Positions 6,107 to 10,829 of a DNA stretch of 10,829 nucleotides are shown here, piece by piece. The number at the start of each line of letters is the position of its first letter. Position 1 is the first letter of the stretch. The notes beneath the pieces are model-generated. The model ran no database searches. It saw nothing but the letters and a program-made list of their open reading frames with translations, and was not told the origin of the DNA. The translations under genes were made by a program, and so were the position numbers. Origin of the DNA: Thermoplasmata archaeon (GTDB taxonomy: Archaea; Thermoplasmatota; Thermoplasmata; Thermoplasmatales; Thermoplasmataceae); NCBI GenBank assembly GCA_021826835.1, contig JAKAYH010000042.1, forward strand, positions 1 to 10,829. The letters are read 5' to 3'.

Positions 6107-6871
6107 ATGATGTCTACGTTTCCCTACTATGGTGGAAGGTTTAACCAGCTGCACAAGATAATGGAAGTGCTTTCAGAGCATAAGGAATCCTTTGATGTAG
6201 TGGTTGATGTATTCGGTGGTTCTGGTAAGGTTCTTCTGAATATACCTGAAGAGTGGAGAAAGGTGAAGGTATACAATGATATCCACAAAGATCTTTATAC
6301 GACATTCAAGGTACTCCAGGATTCTAGGAAGAGAGCCAAGCTAACGAGGAAACTACACCTTGCTTTCCCTCATGGGACTATATTCCAGGAACTAAAGGAA
6401 TCAGATCCGACTGATGATGTGGAAATTGCCTTCAAAACAATATATCTACATACATTTTCATTCGCTGGAGCTGGAATGAATTTTAAGCGGTTTTACAGGA
6501 AAGCAAACGTTCCACCACTAAAGACAGAAAGCTTTGTGCATATCAAGAAGTGGGTTGTGGAGAACATGGATTTCCGGAAGATCCTTAACAGGTACAACAG
6601 GGAGAGAGTCCTGTTATATCTTGATCCTCCTAGCCTGAGAGGTGGACAGATATACCAGTACAGTTTTACAATGGATCAGTTCCAGGACCTCAAGGATATG
6701 ATGGATAAACACCAGGGAAGCTACCTTCTCAATTTATCCATGACAGATCCTGAGATGTTTGGAATTTTTGGCCAGCCTGATCTGGTGACTGAACACAACC
6801 GACCAACAACATTAAAACAACCAGGAAGGAGTAATGAGTGGGAATGCGGCTACTGGTGGAGATTCAACTAA
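6107..6871 (+). CDS. Dam-like (D12 class) adenine DNA methyltransferase with DPPS motif
   Basis: The protein has 254 residues and the motif order of the D12/Dam family (alpha class: X-I-recognition-IV). FPYYGGR (5-11) is motif X, DVFGGSGKVLL (34-44) is motif I, YND (56-58) is motif II, and the central part contains TFSFAGAG and FKRFYRKANVPPL. Motif IV is LLYLDPPSL (169-177). Dam enzymes have DPPY here, with the aromatic residue stacking on the flipped adenine; here it is S176. The codon is AGC, more than one change from a tyrosine codon. The C-terminus NEWECGYWWRF occupies the place of the usual closing block. It may be a phage-like or orphan methyltransferase, an enzyme with changed activity, or an inactive DNA-binding relative. 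Two adjacent ATGs (6107, 6110) are possible starts; no ribosome binding site is seen, so a leaderless mRNA is likely. It diverges from the restriction operon. Confidence 0.8.
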   Translation: MMSTFPYYGGRFNQLHKIMEVLSEHKESFDVVVDVFGGSGKVLLNIPEEWRKVKVYNDIHKDLYTTFKVLQDSRKRAKLTRKLHLAFPHGTIFQELKESDPTDDVEIAFKTIYLHTFSFAGAGMNFKRFYRKANVPPLKTESFVHIKKWVVENMDFRKILNRYNRERVLLYLDPPSLRGGQIYQYSFTMDQFQDLKDMMDKHQGSYLLNLSMTDPEMFGIFGQPDLVTEHNRPTTLKQPGRSNEWECGYWWRFN

Positions 6872-6888
6872 TGTTTAGTTTAGATTCA

Positions 6889-6906
6889 CAGTAATAATTA
6901 TTACTG
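6889..6906. promoter_or_regulatory. Perfect 18-bp palindrome at the promoter of the membrane protein gene
   Basis: CAGTAATAATTATTACTG is perfectly self-complementary. Its AT-rich core is centred 27 bp before the GTG at 6925, where a TATA box for a leaderless gene should be. It could therefore be a combined TATA box and operator. A role as terminator of the Dam-like gene, which ends 17 bp before it, is also possible. Confidence 0.45.
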
Positions 6907-6924
6907 CTATTTAGTTGACTAACA

Positions 6925-7824
6925 GTGGTAGAGTTAACACTTAAAGCAAAAAAAGATTTAGTCAGGGAAATACTTTTAAAGGACCCAGTTTTTTTCAGTC
7001 CAAGTAAATTGGAGTTCAATATTTTTAGGTATACTTCATTTTTTGCAGTCTATGCTTTCTTAATACAGATTGTATTAGCAACTTCCGAATACTTTGCTGC
7101 TGGTATTCATTACAATATTTACGATATTATATTATTATTTATGATCCTTTTAGCCACGTTCATATTTATAATTCTTTATATTGAATATAATTTTATTATT
7201 AAAAAATCAGCTTTTGAGAGGATAATTTATATCAAAAATTTTACATGTAAAAATTGCGATTTCTTTTCATTTTCAAGTGTTGAATCGATTGTTCATTTTC
7301 TATCAAGAAAGACTCACACGGCGATTGAACATATTTATATTATGAGGCAGGACAAATCAAAGGAATCTATCTCGGCTAAATATCTAAGGGAACTTAGTAA
7401 AGGAGTGAATAAAGAAAGGAATTTTATTATAGAGCGCATCTTGGTGTTTATCGGAGGGGACTTTCTTCTATTTTTAATTTCGCTGTACTTTGGTTTGAGT
7501 ACATATCTACTTTTGGCTGCAAATATTTTACTTGTTTTTGTGTTATCTATTGTAATGGTATTCGAACATATTAAGCGAGAAAAAGAAAATGAAACAGAAA
7601 ATTTGATGGTTATGCAGTTGAAGATCAATCGTATATCCAAGAAAAACTTGAGTATGCCAGAAATTTCATTTGAACTGTTTGCATGTGGTAGCCTGTATTG
7701 GGAAAAGGTTCAAAAGATAAATCTCGATAAACCTATTTTTACTCCCAAGGGATTTTTATATATCATCGATGACATGAAATTTGATGATGATTCAGGGGAC
7801 TTGAAAAAGGTAATTCTATACTAG
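6925..7824 (+). CDS. Four-helix membrane protein of unknown function
   Basis: The protein has 299 residues. It has two membrane hairpins, helices at about 36-58, 66-92, 168-190 and 192-214. A soluble loop of about 75 residues lies between the pairs, and a soluble tail of about 85 residues follows. The loop contains CKNC (108-111), a possible metal or redox pair. I do not recognise the family. GTG at 6925 is the only plausible start: an in-frame TGA lies at 6916-6918 and the first internal Met is deep in the second helix. No ribosome binding site precedes it, which suggests a leaderless mRNA from the palindromic promoter at 6889-6906. It appears more AT-rich than the Dam-like gene before it and the small gene after it, which would fit separate acquisition. 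Membrane proteins in defence islands often act as effectors, but nothing here shows that. Confidence 0.7.
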   Translation: MVELTLKAKKDLVREILLKDPVFFSPSKLEFNIFRYTSFFAVYAFLIQIVLATSEYFAAGIHYNIYDIILLFMILLATFIFIILYIEYNFIIKKSAFERIIYIKNFTCKNCDFFSFSSVESIVHFLSRKTHTAIEHIYIMRQDKSKESISAKYLRELSKGVNKERNFIIERILVFIGGDFLLFLISLYFGLSTYLLLAANILLVFVLSIVMVFEHIKREKENETENLMVMQLKINRISKKNLSMPEISFELFACGSLYWEKVQKINLDKPIFTPKGFLYIIDDMKFDDDSGDLKKVILY

Positions 7825-7868
7825 TAAGAGAGTTTAACCCAAGAGGAAAATACAAAATAAATCTTTGA

Positions 7869-7882
7869 ACTGTGAACACAGT
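7869..7882. repeat. Short inverted repeat ACTGTG-AA-CACAGT
   Basis: Two 6-bp arms with a 2-bp centre lie 45 bp after the membrane protein gene. It could be an operator; the 2-base loop is too tight for a good RNA hairpin. Confidence 0.35.
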
Positions 7883-7900
7883 AAAATAGGACAGTTTTAC
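7881..7900. repeat. Inverted repeat with GTAAAA/TTTTAC arms, upstream copy
   Basis: Arms at 7881-7886 and 7895-7900 are separated by 8 bp. The same arms occur at 8204-8222, so the two repeats bracket the small gene at 7961-8167. Confidence 0.35.
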
Positions 7901-7960
7901 ATTTTTTCATTTTATTTCTATTGCAAAACACTTAAGAAACATTGATTTAATTTACATTTT

Positions 7961-8167
7961 ATGAAGAGAAATCCGTTCAGCAAGGAATACAACTCGGGAA
8001 TGAAGGATCAGTTCGACGTGGATTATGCCATATTCAAGAACTGTGCTGAGGAAGCTCAGACAAAGGAGGAACTTGTGGAAATGATGGAGAAGAAGTTCAA
8101 TTACGTGATATCCAAGATAGCGGATGAGAATGCAAAGGAGCTGCTGGAGGATATGCAGCTGCTATAA
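7961..8167 (+). CDS. Small acidic helical protein of unknown function
   Basis: The protein has 68 residues, about a quarter of them acidic, with two likely helices (about 18-46 and 48-68). The sequence EEAQTKEELVEMMEKKF suggests an amphipathic helix and possible dimer or coiled-coil packing. No known family recognised. The coding sequence seems richer in G and C than the flanking AT-rich DNA and uses ordinary codons, which supports a real gene. There is no ribosome binding site before the ATG. CTTAAGAAA at 7931-7939 is at the right distance for a weak TATA box, so a leaderless mRNA is likely. Inverted repeats with GTAAAA/TTTTAC arms lie on both sides. It could be a small regulator, an antitoxin-like protein or a host housekeeping gene; nothing in the sequence decides among these. 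Confidence 0.6.
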   Translation: MKRNPFSKEYNSGMKDQFDVDYAIFKNCAEEAQTKEELVEMMEKKFNYVISKIADENAKELLEDMQLL

Positions 8168-8203
8168 GAAAAGAATAAAATGAATCTATGTTAGGAGGTA
8201 TCT

Positions 8204-8222
8204 GTAAAATCTCTTATTTTAC
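8204..8222. repeat. Inverted repeat with GTAAAAT/ATTTTAC arms, downstream copy
   Basis: Perfect 7-bp arms (8204-8210 and 8216-8222) with a 5-base loop. It lies 36 bp after the small gene and about 13 bp before the TATA box of dndC. It may be an operator of dndC or a weak terminator; no T-run follows it. Confidence 0.45.
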
Positions 8223-8234
8223 TGCCATAAGATC

Positions 8235-8243
8235 TTTATATAA
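8235..8243 (+). promoter_or_regulatory. dndC: TATA box of the dndC-like gene
   Basis: TTTATATAA lies 17 bp before the ATG at 8261, centred at about -22, slightly closer than usual. This fits a leaderless start if the functional box is read a few bases upstream (from GATCTTTA). Otherwise translation may begin at the second Met codon at 8288. AGGTGA at 8245-8250 could instead serve as a ribosome binding site for the first ATG. Confidence 0.45.
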
Positions 8244-8260
8244 TAGGTGATATTACAGTA

Positions 8261-9283
8261 ATGGAAGTTCAAGAACAAATAAAAGAGATGAATGACGTTT
8301 CTCATCTCCCTTCTTACATTAACAATTCATTTAAAGAGAAATTCGAAGAAAGCATTAACATTTTAGAACAACTTTACAAAAAGAACAAGAGATGGATTGT
8401 TACTTATTCTGGTGGAAAGGACAGTACGGCCCTTGTTGTTCTCTCATTATACATGAAAACAGTCCATCCGGATATCGACCTGAATATTACCTATGCTGAT
8501 ACAATGATGGAGATCCCTCAGATGGCCATTGTTGCAAAGTCTTTTTTGGAATCAATAAAGGAGAGGTATCCTGCCGCAGTGAAAATAGTAACTCCTGAAT
8601 TGGAAGACACTTACTGGGTTAGGATGATAGGCAGAGGTTATCCTCCCCCAGGACCCAGATTCAGGTGGTGTACTCCAAAGATCAAGATAAAGCCTTCCAG
8701 AAAGCTCCATGAAGACAGTGGCTTATTCATCACAGGCTTGAGAATGGGGGAGAGCCAGCAGAGAGACATAAGGCTGAAAAGTTCATGTCTGAATGGTGGG
8801 GCAAACGAATGCGGCAGTGAAGTATGGGTGAACCAGAAGGGAATAGATGTCGCAGCTCCAATTATACACTGGTCGGCAGAAGATGTATGGTATTTCCTCA
8901 TGATGCCTGGAAGGAAAGCAGTTGCTGAGACTCAGCTCGTTGTTGATCTGTACGGAAACACTTCTATGAGATTCGGATGCTGGATGTGCACTGTTGTAAT
9001 GAAAGATAAAACTATGATTGCTTTGGCCAAGTCCGGAGATTATAAGGTCAAGAAGCTACTGGAATTCAGGGAATGGATAGTTGAAGAATGCAAAAAGCCA
9101 GAGAACAGGTATTTCAGAAAGGATGGAAGAAAGGGGAGACTCAGGATAGAATTCAGGAAGGAGATATTAGCTAAACTTGAAAGACTACAAATGTCGCTTG
9201 ACATTACCCTTATTTTAGAAAATGAGATCAAGGAATGTGAGACGCTCTTGGTGTCAGAGAAATATGGTGATTATAAAATCTGA
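8261..9283 (+). CDS. dndC: DndC-like PP-loop protein of DNA phosphorothioation
   Basis: The protein has 340 residues of the PAPS reductase/ATP sulfurylase superfamily. The PP-loop SGGKDST (50-56) binds ATP. GYPPPGPRFRWCTPKIKIKP (126-145) is the block typical of DndC/SspD rather than of sulfate-assimilation PAPS reductases. TGLRMGES (158-165) and AAPIIHWSAEDVW (198-210) follow. C137, C176, C184, C240 and C243 (FGCWMC) are candidates for the Fe-S cluster ligands known in DndC. In the known pathway DndC activates the DNA backbone and passes sulfur from the cysteine desulfurase DndA/IscS, with DndD and DndE, to replace a non-bridging phosphate oxygen. At 340 residues it is shorter than many bacterial DndC proteins. 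None of dndA, dndD, dndE or restriction genes of the system is in this window, so they lie elsewhere, or the gene is an orphan with another use. Convergent with the HSP90-like ATPase gene, 2 bp between stops. Confidence 0.85.
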   Translation: MEVQEQIKEMNDVSHLPSYINNSFKEKFEESINILEQLYKKNKRWIVTYSGGKDSTALVVLSLYMKTVHPDIDLNITYADTMMEIPQMAIVAKSFLESIKERYPAAVKIVTPELEDTYWVRMIGRGYPPPGPRFRWCTPKIKIKPSRKLHEDSGLFITGLRMGESQQRDIRLKSSCLNGGANECGSEVWVNQKGIDVAAPIIHWSAEDVWYFLMMPGRKAVAETQLVVDLYGNTSMRFGCWMCTVVMKDKTMIALAKSGDYKVKKLLEFREWIVEECKKPENRYFRKDGRKGRLRIEFRKEILAKLERLQMSLDITLILENEIKECETLLVSEKYGDYKI

Positions 9284-9285
9284 AA

Positions 9286-10829
9286 TTAATCACCTTCAGT
9301 ATTTTCATAGATAGAGTATAACTCTCTCATAAACTCCTTTCTTTTTTCTAAATCCTCAGGAGCCCAAGTTGCAGCGATTGCAAAAATGCTTTGCCATATT
9401 TTGGATCTTGGACCTTTAAATCTCGGCATTTTTATTACAGCACTTTCTTCATTTTCATCGATAGTTATTAATCCAAAATCATCGAGTGTAGTAGTTTTTT
9501 CAAAAGTGATCGTTCTCATTCCAAGATTATCTTGAACTATTTTTTTAGTTAAGGACGTAGGATCCTTCAGGTCTACCTTTTCTTTTCTCTTCTCAGCTGT
9601 CCTTGACTTAATTTCTGGTATTATGCCTTTTTCAGATGTAAACATGTCACTTAGGTTTTTATAAAAATCTATATCACCGCTTTTTAATTCACGATCAAGT
9701 GCTTTATCACCTCCCTGTTCCTTGACAGAGAGTTTTCTCTCTGATTCGGCTAATAAAAGTCTATATGCTGAAGTTGCTTCCCGTGATTTTTCTTCTTGGC
9801 CTTTAAGAGTACTATCCAAAAAACTTCTGAAATATTGATATGTTCTTGATCCCTCAAACAAACTCTCTCTATCAAGGTTTACGATGCTTTGAAAACCTTT
9901 CTCCAAGTAAATTTCTATCATCATTTGATGTAGAACTACTGGATTTTCTGTATAAAGACGAAGTTCATCCTTAAAATAATCACCTATAGAGACTCCATAC
10001 ACCCTCGTTAATACGCCTCTAAATTCATGTGGCAATATTCTGCTATTCTGGTGATATACATATCCCCTTATCAAAGTATCAACTTTATCACCAGGTTCAT
10101 TTTCAATCTGATTCTCGATGGGACCTATGAAATACACTTTAGGATCCAATTGTTCAACACCTTTGTCTCTTAGATCACTTTTCGAAGGATACAACAAAGG
10201 TTTGTAAATCTTAAACTCATTCCTAATTTCTGTATTGTCGCTTTCTTTTATTATAAAACTTACCATAACAGCAAAATTTACATCCTTAATGCTTTTTTTC
10301 AATAATAAATATCTTTCATCATCTGTTCCAGGTACCTTGTACTCTTCTCCGTTATCTTTAGTCACCCTCTGCCTGACGGGTCCCTCTTCGAGATACTCCA
10401 CAGGAGACATCAACCCCAAGGTGGCAATCATTTGATCTAAAACGGGCATCTTAAGTAATTTTTGATATTTTATTAGGTGTTCAACAAAGCCTTCGAAGTA
10501 TTCCTGAAACTGCTCTTCCCTTACAGTTTCAGTCGATGGTGGTAAACGTTGCTGGAAAAAGTATGAATCAGATAGGTCATCTAGTATGCTTGACATGAAG
10601 GGGGGCCTAAAATCGCTTATCTCTACTATGGTGTATTGAGATCGCCTAAATTCGTTGGATACTATTTTAGAACTTAGCTTCACGTTTCCAATAGAAAATT
10701 TATCCATGGTTTTAGTAATTTCGCGCAAATCATCAAAAAATGAAAGAGAAATATCCGCTTTGTATTCATGATCGTCATTGCTCTTCTTTGTTCTGATTAC
10801 AAACGACTTGCATGCGGAGGCAACCGATA
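9286..10829 (-). CDS. C-terminal part of a probable HSP90/GHKL-type ATPase, cut by the window edge
   Basis: The frame stays open from the TAA at 9286 to the right edge, giving 513 residues without a start; the TTG at 10726 and ATG at 10707 are internal. The N-terminal visible residues SVASACKSFVIRTKKSN resemble the end of the HATPase lid and adjoining strand (usual pattern GIGFxSAF...V.V.T). Residues about 252-283 (RGYVYHQNSRILPHEFRGVL then TRVYGVSIGDYF) and the following EIYLEKGFQ...NLDRESLFE match the transducer-like domain of HSP90-like ATPases found as large stand-alone proteins. There, an I/V-x-G-x-Y-type segment ends in IGDY, and NxDR-x-S-F/L follows. The ATP-binding N and G1 boxes would be beyond the window. 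The C-terminal 200 residues are charged, with K/E-rich helices, and I do not recognise them. Such ATPases occur in several defence systems (MutL-like or HSP90-like components). A functional link with dndC is inference from adjacency only. Confidence 0.55.
   Translation of the reverse strand, partial: SVASACKSFVIRTKKSNDDHEYKADISLSFFDDLREITKTMDKFSIGNVKLSSKIVSNEFRRSQYTIVEISDFRPPFMSSILDDLSDSYFFQQRLPPSTETVREEQFQEYFEGFVEHLIKYQKLLKMPVLDQMIATLGLMSPVEYLEEGPVRQRVTKDNGEEYKVPGTDDERYLLLKKSIKDVNFAVMVSFIIKESDNTEIRNEFKIYKPLLYPSKSDLRDKGVEQLDPKVYFIGPIENQIENEPGDKVDTLIRGYVYHQNSRILPHEFRGVLTRVYGVSIGDYFKDELRLYTENPVVLHQMMIEIYLEKGFQSIVNLDRESLFEGSRTYQYFRSFLDSTLKGQEEKSREATSAYRLLLAESERKLSVKEQGGDKALDRELKSGDIDFYKNLSDMFTSEKGIIPEIKSRTAEKRKEKVDLKDPTSLTKKIVQDNLGMRTITFEKTTTLDDFGLITIDENEESAVIKMPRFKGPRSKIWQSIFAIAATWAPEDLEKRKEFMRELYSIYENTEGD

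Noticed and set aside
8188..8250. Strong Shine-Dalgarno-like TTAGGAGGT at 8191-8199 and a 20-codon frame from the ATG at 8188.
   Set aside because: No start codon follows the GGAGGT at useful spacing, and the short frame has no ribosome binding site before it and no protein-like features.
10707..10728. TTG at 10726 or ATG at 10707 as the true start of the HSP90-like ATPase gene.
   Set aside because: The frame is open all the way to the right edge and the upstream residues (SVASACKSFVIRTK) look like the end of an HATPase domain, so the gene is cut by the window.

Overview
This window looks like a defence and accessory island from a low-GC archaeon. The support is heavy ATA and AGA/AGG codon use, archaeal-type TATA boxes about 25-30 bp upstream of several start codons (leaderless or nearly leaderless mRNAs), Shine-Dalgarno-like GGTGA/GGAG only at internal operon genes, and an archaeal XerA-like recombinase. 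A member of the Thermoplasmatales or a close relative is my inference, not something shown by a marker gene.

Layout. (1) Positions 1-1823, plus strand: a catalytic-domain-only tyrosine recombinase (34-669), then a small protein whose C-terminal half matches HEPN domains of the ApeA-like type, with an R-x4-H motif (674-1105). Next comes a single-pass membrane protein gene broken by two in-frame stop codons with the reading frame otherwise intact (1098-1823). (2) Positions 1877-5884, minus strand: one compact operon reading wHTH regulator, N6-adenine methyltransferase of the TaqI/Eco57I kind, SPPY-type (probably N4-cytosine) methyltransferase with permuted motif order, LAGLIDADG-like protein, PD-(D/E)XK nuclease. 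This is a restriction-modification system with two unlike methyltransferases and an unusual second protein beside the nuclease. (3) Positions 5885-6106: AT-rich divergent promoter region. (4) Positions 6107-8167, plus strand: a Dam-like (D12 class) methyltransferase whose catalytic motif reads DPPS instead of DPPY, a four-helix membrane protein with a palindrome at its promoter, and a small acidic helical protein flanked by two inverted repeats with the same arms. (5) Positions 8261-9283, plus strand: a DndC-like PP-loop enzyme of DNA phosphorothioation without dndA, dndD or dndE in view. (6) Positions 9286-10829, minus strand: the C-terminal 513 residues of a probable HSP90/GHKL-type ATPase, cut by the window edge. 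It ends 2 bp from dndC, tail to tail.

Together the genes give three separate DNA-marking chemistries (m6A, probable m4C, phosphorothioate), a nuclease, a putative HEPN RNase and an HSP90-like ATPase, consistent with an anti-phage island. The most unusual points are the LAGLIDADG-like restriction partner lacking its catalytic acid, the DPPS methyltransferase, the lone DndC facing an HSP90-like ATPase, and the recently broken membrane gene behind the HEPN gene. No rRNA, tRNA, CRISPR array or insertion sequence was recognised.
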